Assembly (NCBI GenBank): GCA_016196035.1
Contig: JACPYM010000039.1
Coordinates: 1 to 64,000, forward strand
Direction of reading: 5' to 3'
Length of the DNA: 64,000 bases
Source of the DNA: Acidobacteriota bacterium
GTDB taxonomy: Bacteria; Acidobacteriota; Blastocatellia; RBC074
The notes beneath the pieces were generated by a model. The model did no database searches and was not told the origin of the DNA. It saw nothing but the letters and a program-made list of their open reading frames with translations. Positions 41,675-53,500 of the stretch are shown here, one piece after another. Each line of letters opens with the position of its first letter. The first letter of the stretch is position 1. A program made the translations under genes and the position numbers.

Positions 41675-42871
41675 ATGCGTTTCCCGCAATTCCAACTCGC
41701 CCGGTTGTTCGGCATTCCGCTGATCATTGATTACAGTTGGCTGCCGATGGCGGTGTTGCACGTGTGGCTGGTGGCGGAAATGTGGCTGGCGCGCGCGTTG
41801 GGCGACCAGTTGCCACAAGGGGCCTACCTCATCATCGGCGTGTTGGTGACGGCGCTCTTTTTCGCTTCGATCCTGTTACACGAACTAGCGCACGCGCTGA
41901 TTGCGCGCGTTGAAGGGATCGAGATTTACGATATTCAACTGCACATCTTCGGCGGCTGGGCGCGGCTGGTGAGCGAACCGCGCACGGCGCTGGCCGAATT
42001 GCGCATTGCCATCGCGGGGCCGGCCAGTTCGTTTTTGCTGGCGGCGCTGTTTTGGCTTGGCGTTCAGCTGGTGCAATTGCTTGGCGCGCCGCGCGACCCG
42101 GCAGCCGCCGCAGCCGTCAGTTCATTCAAATACCTGGCGGCGGCCAATCTAACGCTGGCGCTCTTCAATCTGCTGCCGGGCTTGCCGCTGGATGGCGGGC
42201 GAGCCTTGCGCGCCTGGCTCTGGCACCGGCGCAAAGACGTGCTCTCGGCCACGCGCACCGCCAAACGCTGCGGCGTCGCGCTGGCCTATTTGCTGATGCT
42301 GTACGGCGTGTTTTTGCTAGGCTCCGGCCTCATGCGCGGCACGTTTTGGCGTGAGGCGCTGGCGGCTGCGTGGTTGTTGGTCGTCGGCGTCTTTTTGAAG
42401 AATGCCGCCGAACAGGACTATCGCTTCCGCGTCGAGCAGCGGGCGTATGAGGACGAAACGCAACGCTTGCAGGCCCAAACCACCGCGCAATGGAACGTCG
42501 CGGGCACGGTTGGCGCGGTGATGCGCACGCCGGTCATCAGCGTCGCGCCTGAACTGAAGGTCAGCGAATTTATTGACCAAGTCCTGGCCGAACATCGTCT
42601 GACGATTTTCCCCGTCGCGCGCGAAGGCCGCTTGCACGGCATGCTGGCGCTCGAACGTTTGCGCGCCGTGCCCAAATCCGAATGGGAATGCCGCCTGATC
42701 CGCGACGTCATGGAACCAGTGGACGAAACCCATTTCATCACCGTGCGTGCCTCGCTCGCCCACGCCGCCCGGAAACTCAAAGCCAATCCACTCGGCCAAC
42801 TGGCGGTGCTGGATAGCGACGGCTTGCTGGTTGGGTGCCTCAGTGAAACTGATGTGTCAGCGGCCTTGTAA
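41675..42871 (+). CDS. site-2 protease (M50) with C-terminal CBS domains
   Basis: A 398-residue intramembrane zinc protease. The ATG at 41675 opens MRFPQFQLARLFGIPLIIDY. The zinc motif HELAH (69-73) and the second metal site NLLPGLPLDGGRAL with Asp173 are intact. Five to six membrane segments fill residues 20-270. The cytosolic tail (about 285-398) holds two CBS repeats (VMRTPVISVAPELKVSEFID; VMEPVDETHFITVRASLAHA), which in relatives sense adenine nucleotides and gate the protease. Substrate is unknown; anti-sigma factors are typical. Confidence 0.92.
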   Translation: MRFPQFQLARLFGIPLIIDYSWLPMAVLHVWLVAEMWLARALGDQLPQGAYLIIGVLVTALFFASILLHELAHALIARVEGIEIYDIQLHIFGGWARLVSEPRTALAELRIAIAGPASSFLLAALFWLGVQLVQLLGAPRDPAAAAAVSSFKYLAAANLTLALFNLLPGLPLDGGRALRAWLWHRRKDVLSATRTAKRCGVALAYLLMLYGVFLLGSGLMRGTFWREALAAAWLLVVGVFLKNAAEQDYRFRVEQRAYEDETQRLQAQTTAQWNVAGTVGAVMRTPVISVAPELKVSEFIDQVLAEHRLTIFPVAREGRLHGMLALERLRAVPKSEWECRLIRDVMEPVDETHFITVRASLAHAARKLKANPLGQLAVLDSDGLLVGCLSETDVSAAL

Positions 42872-43217
42872 ATCAACAGAGAACCTGCTTACTACTTCCC
42901 TTGTGCATTCTTGATCCCACTTTCAAGCCCCTTTTCGCGCGCCTATTCCACTGCGCAAAACCCCAAATTGACGAACGCCTGATGGCAGGCTATAAACCAG
43001 AGGCTTGTTCTGCCGATTCAGACCGCTCCGAGGCAAGGCATGACCATTCACATCAACCTCAAGCCAGACCGAAAGGCAAGCAACCAATGAAGCACAAAGG
43101 GTGAGCGCCCAAGGCGGCTGATTTTCTATGGTCAAGGACCAGAAATCAGGAGCCGGGAGTCAGGGAAGCTAGGTTCGATGCTAATCCTTAACCCGAAACC
43201 TCCGAGCTAAAACACAC
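42872..43217. other. noncoding region upstream of propeller kinase
   Basis: No gene is supported. The stretch at 43130-43165 carries CAGAAATCAGGAGCCGGGAGTCAGG, related in wording to the repeat at 62008-62113. The promoter of the downstream kinase operon should lie here. Confidence 0.4.
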
Positions 43218-46200
43218 GTGTTTGACCCAGGCCGAAGCAACTCTAAATTTTTACCGCGCCACTGGCTGCGCCACGGATTGCCTTGGCTGGCGGCGGGATT
43301 GTGCTTGTGCAGCCTGCTGACGATGCTGGCGGGCAGCGGCTTCGGGCAGACAGTCGGCCTGCGTAAAGTATTCGGGCGCTATCAGCAGTTGGTTTGGCAC
43401 GATCAACACGGCTTGCCGGAAAACAGCGTGATGGCGATTACCCAAACGCGCGATCAGTATTTGTGGGTCGCGACCGTGGAAGGCGTGGCGCGATTTGACG
43501 GGGTACACTTCACTGTTTTCGACCGGAACAATACCCCGGCGCTCAAACACAACCACGTCCTGTCGCTACACGAAGACCGGCAAGGCGATCTGTGGTTGGG
43601 GACGAATGGCGGGGGCGTGACGCGCTATCACGCCGGGCAGTTCAGCAATTATGGCGTCGCCGACGGCTTGACGGATGGGCGCGTGTGGGCGCTCCTGGAT
43701 GACCGCGCGGGCAATCTCTGGCTGGGGACAGAAGGCGGCGGACTCAATCGTTTTCGGGATGGCCGTTTCAGCGTTTTTAACATGCAAAACGGACTGCCGG
43801 ATAACCGCATCTGGGCCTTGGTCGAAGATCGCGAGGGCGCGCTCTGGATTGGCACGCGCGGCGGCCTGGCGCGCTTCAAAGATGAGCGCTTTACCAGTTG
43901 GACCACCAAAGATGGCTTGCCGAACGATTTCGTGCGTGCGCTGTGCCTCGATCGTGACGGAAGTCTTTGGGTCGGCACAGACGGGGGCGGGATGGCGCGC
44001 TTCAGCGAGGGGCGCTTCACCGTGTACGACATGAAATCCGGGCTGACGAGCAATTCCGTCTTCTCGATTCGCCAGGATCAAATGGAAGATCAGCTCTGGA
44101 TTGGCACACTGGGCGGCGGCGTGCTGCGTTTTCGGCATGGCAATTTCACGCCTTACACCACGGCTGAAGGCTTGCCCTCTGACCGCGTCAATGTGCTTTA
44201 CCAGTCGCGCGGCGGCGACCTCTGGGTCGGTTTGAGCGGGTTCGGGCTGTGTCAGATCAGAGTCGGGCGCGTGGGCGTCGTGACGGCGGAAGACGGGCTG
44301 ATTCACGATTACATCAGGCCGATCATCGAGGATGCAACGGGCAGTCTCTGGGTCGGCACGGTCGAGGGTTTGACCCGCATCAAAGCGGGGAAGTTCACCT
44401 CTTGGACGACAAAAGACGGGCTGCCCAACAATTACATCAACGCGCTGCGTGAGGATCGTGACGGCGCGCTTTGGATTGGCACACGCGGCGGGCTGGCCTG
44501 TTTCAAAGCTGAGCATTTCACGGTGTGGACAACCAAAGAAGGGCTGCCCGAAAACAACCTGCGCTCCATCGTGACAGATCATGCAGGAGACGTTTGGATC
44601 GGCACATACGGAGGCGGTTTGGCGCGCCTGCGCGACGGGCAATTTACCACTTTGACCGCGCGTGACGGATTGCCGAATAACACCGTGGAGGCCTTGTGCG
44701 TAGATCGCGCCGACAATCTCTGGATCGGCACCTGGGGCGGCGGACTCAGTCGTTACCACAAAGGGCGTTTCACCACTTGGACGACCCAGGACGGGTTGGC
44801 GAGCAATCACATTTATGCCTTATTTGAAGCGGCCGACGGAGCGCTCTGGATTGGCACGGGCGGCGGCGGTCTGAGTCGCTTCAAAGACGGCAAGTTTGCC
44901 AACGTCGCGGTGAAGAACGGCCTTTATGACGACCTCACGTATAACATCATGGTGGATGATCTGGGCGATATGTGGCTCAACGGTAACAAGGGCCTCTCCC
45001 GCGTGAGCTGGCAGGAATTGAATGATTTTTGCGATGGGCGGCGCACGTCAGTCACCTCCTATTCTTTCGACACGGCTGACGGGATGTTGAGCCGCGAAGG
45101 CAATCGGGCACAACCCGCTGGCTGGAAGTCGCGGGATGGCCGACTTTGGTTTCCAACACTCAAAGGCGTGGCAGTAATTGATCCGCGCATTCGCGAAAAG
45201 CAACCGCCGCAAATCAACATCGAAGCAGTCAAACTAGCGGGGCAAAAATTCTCTGTCGGCTCACTCTTACGTATCGAACCGGGCCAGGAGGGACTGGAAA
45301 TTCAATACACCGGACTGGACTGGGGCCGCCCACAGCAAGTCAGCTTCAAATATCAGATGGTAGGCTTGGAGCAGAATTGGATCGGGGCGGGAACGCGCCG
45401 CACCGCCTACTATTCCTACCTGCCGCCGGGCGAATACACGTTCCGCGTGATCGCCAGCAATGGTGACGGCGTATGGAACACGGAAGGTCGCAGTTTACGC
45501 GTGGTCGTGCTGCCGCCGTTTTACCGCACGTGGTGGTTCCGCGCGCTGGTCGCGTTATCGCTGGCAGGCGTCATCGGGCTGCTTTTCAAACGGCGGCTGG
45601 AGCGCGCCAACCGCGCCCGCCGCGCGCAGGAAGAGTTTTCGCGCCGTCTGATTGATTCGCAGGAACAAGAACGCAAACGGATCGCCGCCGAATTGCACGA
45701 CAGTCTGGGGCAAAATTTGCTGGTCATCAAAAACTACGCGCTGATGGGCTTGAACGCCGCCAACGGCGGGAATCCGTTGCGCGAACACCTGGATGAAATA
45801 TCCGAAGCGGCGTCGCAATCACTCGCCGAGGTGCGCCAGATTTCGCATAATCTGCGGCCGTATCAACTCGAACGGCTGGGGCTGACCAATACTTTGCAAA
45901 CAATGTTGCGCCAGGTCGCCAATGCTTCCGACATCGGCTTCAGCAGCGAAGTCGAACCGCTTGACGGCTTGTTTGCGCCGGAAGATGAAATTAGCATTTA
46001 TCGCATCGTGCAGGAGGCGCTCAACAACATTCTCAAACACTCTGACGCGCAGGAAGCCAGCGTGTTTATCAAACACATGGACGGCGAAATTCAGATCACG
46101 ATTACCGATGACGGGCGCGGCTTTACGGTTGAGCCGGCGAGTCGCGCTGAAATGCAACAGCGCGGACTGGGCCTGACCGGCACCGCCGAGCGCGTGCGCA

Positions 46201-46295
46201 TCCTGGGCGGCAAACTGAGCATTCATTCTGCGCCCGGCCAAGGAACCACACTCCACATCACGCTGAAACCAAATACGCATGGCAGTACCAACTGA
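43218..46295 (+). CDS. two-component beta-propeller sensor histidine kinase
   Basis: A 1025-residue kinase. It starts at GTG 43218 and has a signal-anchor (about 20-45). Fourteen or so propeller repeats with LWIGT-GGG(L)-RF and DGLPNN motifs fill about 50-650, forming a large periplasmic sensor. A Y_Y_Y domain follows (about 690-770, FKYQMVGLEQNWIGAG, PPGEYTFRVIASNGDG), then one membrane helix (RALVALSLAGVIGLLF), HisKA_3 with His827 in AELHDSLGQN and a HATPase ending in GLTGTAERVRILGGKLS. Such kinases often sense polysaccharide-derived ligands. It overlaps the regulator gene by 17 bases. Confidence 0.93.
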   Translation: MFDPGRSNSKFLPRHWLRHGLPWLAAGLCLCSLLTMLAGSGFGQTVGLRKVFGRYQQLVWHDQHGLPENSVMAITQTRDQYLWVATVEGVARFDGVHFTVFDRNNTPALKHNHVLSLHEDRQGDLWLGTNGGGVTRYHAGQFSNYGVADGLTDGRVWALLDDRAGNLWLGTEGGGLNRFRDGRFSVFNMQNGLPDNRIWALVEDREGALWIGTRGGLARFKDERFTSWTTKDGLPNDFVRALCLDRDGSLWVGTDGGGMARFSEGRFTVYDMKSGLTSNSVFSIRQDQMEDQLWIGTLGGGVLRFRHGNFTPYTTAEGLPSDRVNVLYQSRGGDLWVGLSGFGLCQIRVGRVGVVTAEDGLIHDYIRPIIEDATGSLWVGTVEGLTRIKAGKFTSWTTKDGLPNNYINALREDRDGALWIGTRGGLACFKAEHFTVWTTKEGLPENNLRSIVTDHAGDVWIGTYGGGLARLRDGQFTTLTARDGLPNNTVEALCVDRADNLWIGTWGGGLSRYHKGRFTTWTTQDGLASNHIYALFEAADGALWIGTGGGGLSRFKDGKFANVAVKNGLYDDLTYNIMVDDLGDMWLNGNKGLSRVSWQELNDFCDGRRTSVTSYSFDTADGMLSREGNRAQPAGWKSRDGRLWFPTLKGVAVIDPRIREKQPPQINIEAVKLAGQKFSVGSLLRIEPGQEGLEIQYTGLDWGRPQQVSFKYQMVGLEQNWIGAGTRRTAYYSYLPPGEYTFRVIASNGDGVWNTEGRSLRVVVLPPFYRTWWFRALVALSLAGVIGLLFKRRLERANRARRAQEEFSRRLIDSQEQERKRIAAELHDSLGQNLLVIKNYALMGLNAANGGNPLREHLDEISEAASQSLAEVRQISHNLRPYQLERLGLTNTLQTMLRQVANASDIGFSSEVEPLDGLFAPEDEISIYRIVQEALNNILKHSDAQEASVFIKHMDGEIQITITDDGRGFTVEPASRAEMQQRGLGLTGTAERVRILGGKLSIHSAPGQGTTLHITLKPNTHGSTN

Positions 46296-46938
46296 ACTCC
46301 GCATCATCATTGCCGACGATCATCCTATTTTCCGGCGCGGCTTGCGCTTGGTTATCGAAAGCGATCCGCACCTAAGAGTCATCGCTGAAGCCGACGACGG
46401 CGCGGCGGCGCTCACTTTGATTCAAACCCATCAACCCCAAATTGCCGTGCTCGATATGGACATGCCGCAACTCGACGGACTAAGCGTGGCGCGCGCGCTG
46501 CGTGAACAGCAGTCACCGACCGCCGTCGTTTTTCTGACCATGCACAAGGATGAAGCGACGTTTAACGCTGTACTCAACGCGGGCGTCAAAGGTTATGTGG
46601 TCAAAGACGGCGCAGCCAACGAAATCGTCGGCGCGATCAAGGCCGTTGCCGCCGGGCAAAGCTATTTCAGCCCCGTGCTTTCCAACCATTTATTGCAGCA
46701 TCGTAAAGGGGCGGGCGAACCTGGCGCGCCGCAATCCGGGCTAGAAACACTGTCGCCCACCGAACGCCGCGTGCTGCGGTTGATTGCCGAGTCCAAAGCC
46801 AACAAAGAAATCGCCGAACTGCTTTTCATCAGCGTGCGCACTGTCGAACATCATCGCTCAAACATCTGCGCCAAACTGGGCTTGAACGGAAAGCACGCGC
46901 TGCTGACGTTTGCGCTGACGCACAAGTCCAAGCTTTAG
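46279..46938 (+). CDS. NarL/FixJ-family response regulator of the propeller kinase
   Basis: A 219-residue regulator. Receiver with IADDHPIF, phosphoacceptor Asp in IAVLDMDMPQLDG, Lys in GYVVKDGAANE; LuxR-type HTH near the end (LSPTERRVLRLIAESKANKE, LFISVRTVEHHRSNI). The start lies 17 bases inside the kinase gene, which ties expression of both. The likely targets include the receiver gene and the giant protein downstream. Confidence 0.93.
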   Translation: MAVPTELRIIIADDHPIFRRGLRLVIESDPHLRVIAEADDGAAALTLIQTHQPQIAVLDMDMPQLDGLSVARALREQQSPTAVVFLTMHKDEATFNAVLNAGVKGYVVKDGAANEIVGAIKAVAAGQSYFSPVLSNHLLQHRKGAGEPGAPQSGLETLSPTERRVLRLIAESKANKEIAELLFISVRTVEHHRSNICAKLGLNGKHALLTFALTHKSKL

Positions 46939-46994
46939 CGTCAGCCTGCTTTCCGGCCAGCCAACTTCATATCCGTGCTACTACCCATACAAAA

Positions 46995-47036
46995 ATCGGA
47001 GCTACTACCTAGTCCAAATTGGGTAGTAGCTCCGAT
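46995..47036 (+). promoter_or_regulatory. 15-base perfect hairpin upstream of receiver gene
   Basis: ATCGGAGCTACTACC (46995-47009) pairs exactly with GGTAGTAGCTCCGAT (47022-47036), loop 12 bases. A third partial word CTACTACCC precedes it at 46979. There is no U-tract, so it could be an operator for a dimeric regulator or an mRNA structure rather than a terminator. Confidence 0.6.
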
Positions 47037-47129
47037 GTCTGCCCGCCTGCCGCTATCGCATACTTTCACCTGTCGTTTTCCCGGCAAAAACATTCACTGA
47101 TTCGCGCAAACCCTAAAGGCCCAGGAGCA

Positions 47130-47486
47130 ATGATGCTGTTGATTGTTGATGACAACGCGGCGATGCGCCGTTTGATCCGGCGGATGACTGCCGATTTGGC
47201 CGAGCGCGTCGAAGAGTGCGCGGACGGCGCGGCGGCGCTCGCCGCTTACGAGCAGTATCAGTTCAGCGGAGCCGACTGGGTGTTGATGGATGTGGAAATG
47301 GCCGGGCTAGATGGCTTGAGCGCGACGCGGCAATTACGCGCCGCCCATCCCGAAGCCCGCGTCGTCATCGTCACCAAACACAATGACGAAGCCTTGCGCG
47401 CCGCCGCGTTCAACCACGGCGCGAGCGGCTTTGTGCCGAAAGAGAATTTGTTGGAATTACGGGCGCTGCTCGGCGCCGCTGCTTAA
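47130..47486 (+). CDS. stand-alone response-regulator receiver domain
   Basis: A 118-residue CheY-like protein without output domain. MLLIVDDNAAMRRLIRRMTA, Asp in WVLMDVEMAGLDG, Thr/Lys site in VVIVTKHNDEA and VPKENLLEL are intact. AGGAG lies 3-6 bases before the ATGs at 47130 and 47133. It is 34 bases upstream of the giant protein gene, so both are probably on one mRNA with the propeller kinase system upstream. Confidence 0.88.
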   Translation: MMLLIVDDNAAMRRLIRRMTADLAERVEECADGAAALAAYEQYQFSGADWVLMDVEMAGLDGLSATRQLRAAHPEARVVIVTKHNDEALRAAAFNHGASGFVPKENLLELRALLGAAA

Positions 47487-47520
47487 CCCTTCTTCTTTGA
47501 TCCCTGAGAGGAGTCCCGCT

Positions 47521-50500
47521 ATGAATTCACTGCTGACCGCGCTTCAATCAATGCTTCGCCGCCGCGCCGCGCACCTGTTTATCACGCTTGGCGCGGGCTT
47601 GGCGCTGGCTGTCATCGCCACGTTTGCCTGGGGCGGCGTGAGTGCCGACAGCCTCGGCAAATTCGGCATCACCGAACAAAGCCGCGTCGGCCAACTCATC
47701 AAACGCCTTGCGCCGAAAGCCAAATTGTCACCAGCGGGAAAGGCTGCACTCTTCGCGACGCTCACGGTGACAAGTGGAGCCGACAGCGGCAGCACCACCT
47801 TACGTGGACGCATTGCATCGGCAGTGGCCGGCGATACCATCGTTTTTTCCGGCGTCACGACTGTCACACTGACCAGCGGCGAGTTGTTGATTGACAAAGA
47901 CCTGACCATCAACGGCGGTACGAATGGCGTGACCATCACTCGTTCCAGCGGAACCTTCCGCATTTTCAACATCAGTACCGGCACTGTTTCGATGAGCAAG
48001 CTGACCATCACCAACGGCAATAATGGTTCGGGGCAGGCGGGCGGCGTGCAGAACAACGGAACGCTGACGATGACCGATTGCGCGGTCACCGGAAATACTT
48101 CGGTTCAGGGCGGCGGCATCCAAAATGACAGTGTGCTGACGATGACCAATTGCACCATCAGCGGCAATACCTCGACCGGCCCTGGCGGCGGATTGGAAAG
48201 TTTCGGCACGACTACGTCGCTGACCAACTGCACCATCAGCGGCAATTCGGCGAGTAGCAACGGCGGCGCGTTTTCCATGGACGCCGGGAATTTGAACTTG
48301 ACCAATTGCACGGTGGCGAACAATACAGCGGGAACTGGCGGCGGGCTTTATGTGCCCGGCGGTACTCATCTCCTGAAAAACACTATTGTCGCCAGCAACA
48401 CCGCCGCCACCAGCAACAATATTTCCGGGACAGTCAGCTCGTCTAGCTCTTACAACCTGATCGGCATTGGCGGGACAGGCGGTTTGACCAACGGCACGAA
48501 CGGCAATCAGATCAACGTTTCCAATCCGTTGCTGGATGTATTGGCCAGCAACGGCGGGTATACGCAAACCATCGCCTTGCTGTCAGGCAGTCCGGCGCTT
48601 GATAAGGGCGCTGCCGTCGCTGGCGTGACGACCGACCAGCGCGGTCAGACGCGCCCCTTTGATCTGCCCAGCATTGCCCCAGCCACGAGCGGCGACGACA
48701 GCGACATCGGCGCGTATGAAATGCAAGTCACCTGCAACACCGTCACGGTCAATCCTTCAACCTTGCCGAATGGGACGATTGGTGTGGGCTATACGCAAAC
48801 GCTGACGGCCAGCGGCGGCACTGCGCCGTATACCTTCGCCGTCACGGCAGGCACGTTGCCCGCCGGATTGACGCTGGCCAGCGATGGCAGCTTGAGCGGC
48901 ATTCCGACTGCCGCCGGCGCTGCCAGCTTCACCATCACAGCGAGCTACACGACCTTTGGCATCAGTTGTACGGGCAGCCGCGCGTATACCATGACCATCG
49001 GTAGTTGCCCGGCGGCTGTGTCCTTCACCGTCAACAACACAGGCGATACCTCGGACACTAGCCCCGGCAATGGCATCTGCTCTGCATCAGGCGGCGGTTG
49101 CACGTTGCGCGCGGCGATTGAGGAAATCAACGCGCTTTCGGCCTGCACCAACACGATCAATTTCAGCGTGTCGGGAACGATCAATCTGACGGCAGTCGGC
49201 AATTCGACGTATGGGCCATCGGCCTTGGTGATTAACCGAAACATCACCATCAACGGCAACGGCATAGTTCTGCAACGCGCTTCTGGCGTAACGCGCCTGC
49301 GGCAGTTTTACGTTTCGCCTTACGGCAATCTGACGCTGAATCAGGTGACGCTGCAAAACGGCGTGGCGTTGGGCGGCAACGGCGGCAATGGCAATGCGAA
49401 TGGTAACGGGGAGAACGCTGGCGCTGCGGCTGGTTTGGGAGGCGCGATCTTTAACGAAGGCACCTTGACCATCAACCGTTCGACGCTGACCGCCAATCTG
49501 GCCCAGGGTGGCAATGGCGGCTCCTCAACTGTGTTTGTTGGACCTGCCGGAGGAGCTGGCGGCGGCGGCATGGGCGGTGATGGCGGCGGCGGCGGTGGCA
49601 CGAATGGCGGAGACGGCGGCACCCCAAATGGCGGCACAGGATCAACGACCAGCAACACCGCCGGAGGCAGTGGCGGCGCGGGCGGCGGCGGCGGCGGCGG
49701 CAAGGGATCTGCCAATGGCGGCAATGGCGGGTTCGGCGGCGGCGGCGGCGCCAGCGGCAGCGGCGGCTTTGGCGGCAATGGCGGCTTTGGCAGCGGCGGC
49801 GGCAGCGGCAGCAGCGCGGGCGGCGGTCACAACGTTGGCGGTTTCGGCGCAAACGACGGTGGCGGGAATACGGCAGGCGGCGGCGGCGCTGGTCTGGGCG
49901 GAGCCGTCTTCAATAATTATCAGGGAATCATCACCATCACCAATAGCACGCTGTCCGGCAATACGGTGACTGGCGGCACAGGCGGACTCAACCAGACAAC
50001 TTTTGGGAGCGTTGCTTTCGCGTTGGGCAGCGGCCTGTTCAATCGCAATGGCACGGTGACGATTGTCAGTTCAACCTTCAACGATTCCATCTACAACCTC
50101 GGCGCATCGAACACAGATACATCCGGCGGCACCACGCGCAGCGGTGCCAGCATGACGATTGACAGCACGATCATCAGCACATGCAGCAACAACAGCGGCA
50201 CGGTGACGGGGCCGCTGGCGAACAAGAATCTGATTCAAAACAACTCCGGCTGTGACACGCCGGCGTTGACCGGTAACCCAATGTTGGCTCCGCTGGGCAA
50301 TTACGGCGGCTCTACGCCCACGCACGCCTTGCTCGCTGGCAGCCCGGCGATTGACGCGGGCGATAATTCCGTCACGGGTTCGCCCTACAATCTGACCACC
50401 GACCAAACCGGCCAGCCGCGCCAAGCCAACGGCACGGTGGACATCGGCGCGTATGAAAACCAATTGAGTTTAAGCCCCGTGACTTTACCCAATGCCCAAG

Positions 50501-53500
50501 TCAGCGTGGCGTATAACCAAACCATCACGGCCAGCGGCGGCACGCCCACTTACACTTTCGCCGTGACCAGCGGCAGCTTGCCGACGGGACTTTCGTTGTC
50601 ATCCGGCGGCGTGCTGAGCGGAACGCCCTCGTCGTCAGGCGGGCCGTTCTCTTTTGTTGTGACCGCGACGGACAGCGGGGGAAAGAAAGGCAGCCGCCAA
50701 TACAACACCGTCACTATCTGCGGCACGCTTTCGGCCACCCCCGCGTCGTTGACGAATGCGACCTTCGGCAACGGCTATTCACAATTGCTGACGGGAACTG
50801 GCGGCACTGCGCCCTATACCTTCGCCGTCACCGGCGGAGCGTTGCCCAGCGGGATGACGTTGACGCAGAGCGGCACGTTGCAAGGCAGCCCCGTCATTGC
50901 GGGCACGTCCAATTTCACCGTCACCATCACCGACGTGAACGGCTGCTTCGGTACGAAAGCGTATGCGTTGGTGGTTGACGCCAACGCCTGCACTCCGGCG
51001 GCGATCACAGTCACCAGCAACGCTGACAGCGGCACGGGTTCGTTGCGCCAAGCCATCACTGACATCTGCGGCGGCGGCACCATTACCATTCAATCCGGCC
51101 TCGGCACGATCAGTTTGAGCACCATTGGCAATTCCGCCTTCGGCCCGACAGCGCTGGGCATCAGCAACAAGGCCGTCATCATCAACGGCAACGGTGCGAC
51201 CATCGAACGCCTGAGCGGCGTCACAAACCTGCGCCTGTTTTACATTGATCCGACAGGCTATCTAAACCTGCAAAACGTCACGCTCCAAAACGGTCTGGCC
51301 AAAGGCGGCAATGGCGGCGGTGGCGGCGGCGGCGGCGGTGGCGGATTGGGTGGCGCTATCGTCAATCAAGGCAACTTGACCGTTCAAAACAGCACGTTGA
51401 CGAATAACCAAGCTCTTGGTGGAAATGGCAGCGCCAGCAGCAGTGGTGGTGGCGGCGGCGGCGGCATGGGCTTCAATGGCGGGAGTGGCGGGAGTGGCGG
51501 CGGCGGCGGCGGCGGCAGAGATAGCGTTGGGGCCAATAGCGGTAGCTCCGCTGGTGGCGCAGGCGGTGGCCCCAGCGGTGGCGGTGGCGCGAACGGCACT
51601 GCTGGCACAGGCGCGAGTCACGGCGCAGGCGGCGTGGGCAACACCGGCGGCGGCGGCGGCGGTACCAGCGGCAGCGCCAGCGGATCATCAGGCAACGGCG
51701 GAGCCGGTGGCTTCGGCGGCGGCGGCGGTGGCGCAGGCAGCAGCGGTTTTGGCTTGGCGATTGGCACTTCCGGCGTCGGGGGCTTTGGCGGTGGTGGCGG
51801 CGGCGGCGGCAACTCTGGCCTGACCAGTAACGCAGGCGCGGCGGGCGGATTTGCCGGCGGCGGCGGCGGCGGCGGCAATGGACGCAATGGCGGTGCAGGC
51901 GGATTTGCCGGCGGCAGCGGCGGCGATGGCAACGGAACCGGCGGCGGCGGTGGCGGCTTGGGCGGGGGTATTTTCAACTACTTCGGCTCCGTCACCCTGA
52001 TCAACTCCACGCTTTCCGGCAACACCGCACAAGGTGGCAATGGCGGCAACGGCACAACCACAGGCAGCGCGGGCGGCTGCGGCTTTGGCGGCAGCATCTT
52101 CAATTACAACGGCGCAGTCACCGTCGTCGCGGCTACGCTCAGCAACAACACGGTCACCGGTGGCACGAACGGTACACCAGCGCCTGCCACTTCATCCGAT
52201 GCCGGTGGCGGCGGAATCTACAATTTGGGGGATGGCGCGCTAGCCAGGCTTTCCGTCGTCGGCAGCATTCTGGCGAACACCGGCAGCAGCGCGACGGATT
52301 GCGCCAGCGGCATCCTCAACAGCGGCACGACCAGCATCACGGGCAACAACAGCCTGATTGAAAACAACAACGCCTGCGGCAGCCCGGCGCTGACTGCCGA
52401 TCCAAATCTGGGAACGTTGGCGGACAATGGCGGCTTCACCTTCACACACGCATTGATGGCAGGCAGCCCTGCCATCAATGCGGGAGACAACTCTCTTACC
52501 GGCGCGCCCTACAATCTGACCACGGATCAGCGTGGCACCGGTTTCACGCGTAATGCCGGCGGGACGGTGGACATCGGCGCCTATGAAGTACAACCGCCCA
52601 ACACCGCGCCGACGATTACGGCACAAGCCGGTCTTTCCAGACAGCAAGGCTCGCCGGGTTCCAACACTCAGATCGCGACCGTCAACGATACCGAAAGCGG
52701 TGCGGCAGGCGTGACCGTCACCGTCACCAGCCTCAACCCAGCCAACGGCGTCACCGTCTCGAATATCGTCAACACCAACGGCACAATTACGGCAGACATC
52801 AGCGCCGATTGCACCGCAACCAATGCCAGCTTCACCTTGCAGGCTAACGACGGTTCCTTAATGGCGACCGCGACCTTGAACGTTGCGGTGACGACGAACA
52901 CTGCACCGACGCTGAGCTACAACAACGCCAGCGTCAATTTCGGCAACGCGACCACGGTGAGTCCGGACACTGGGCCATCAGACAACGGCAGCGTGTCAAC
53001 CATCACCGTGCAAAGCGTCACGCCGTCAACCGCGCCCGCCACGATCACCGTGGACTCGACGACGGGCGTGGTGACTGTGCCGAACAACGTTCCGGCGGGC
53101 AGCTACACGGTGACAATTCGCGTGACCGACAATTGCAGCGCGACGACCGATGCGACTTTCACGCTGACGGTAAATGCCTTGGCGCCGACGCTCGGCAATT
53201 ATTCAACAACGACCGTGACGCTTGGCGCGCAAGCCACCGTCACGCCCGACGCCGCGCCGACCAACACCACCAGCATTACGGCCAAAGCGTCTTCGGGCTT
53301 CAACGGCACGTTCGACGCCAACCCCGCGACCGGCGTGGTTAAGATCATCAACGCACATCCGGCGGGAACCTTTACCGTGACGGTCACCGCCTGCGGCGCG
53401 GGCGGCTCCACCACGAAAACCTGCACGCTGACGGTGCAGAGCGGCACGGCCTGCGCGACCACACCACTTTTCAGCAGCGCGCCCAATCTCAGCGTAGGCT

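Noticed and set aside
49341-51977. Proline- or arginine-rich frames opposite the Gly-rich blocks
   Set aside because: They are complements of GGC-rich codons and have no independent support.
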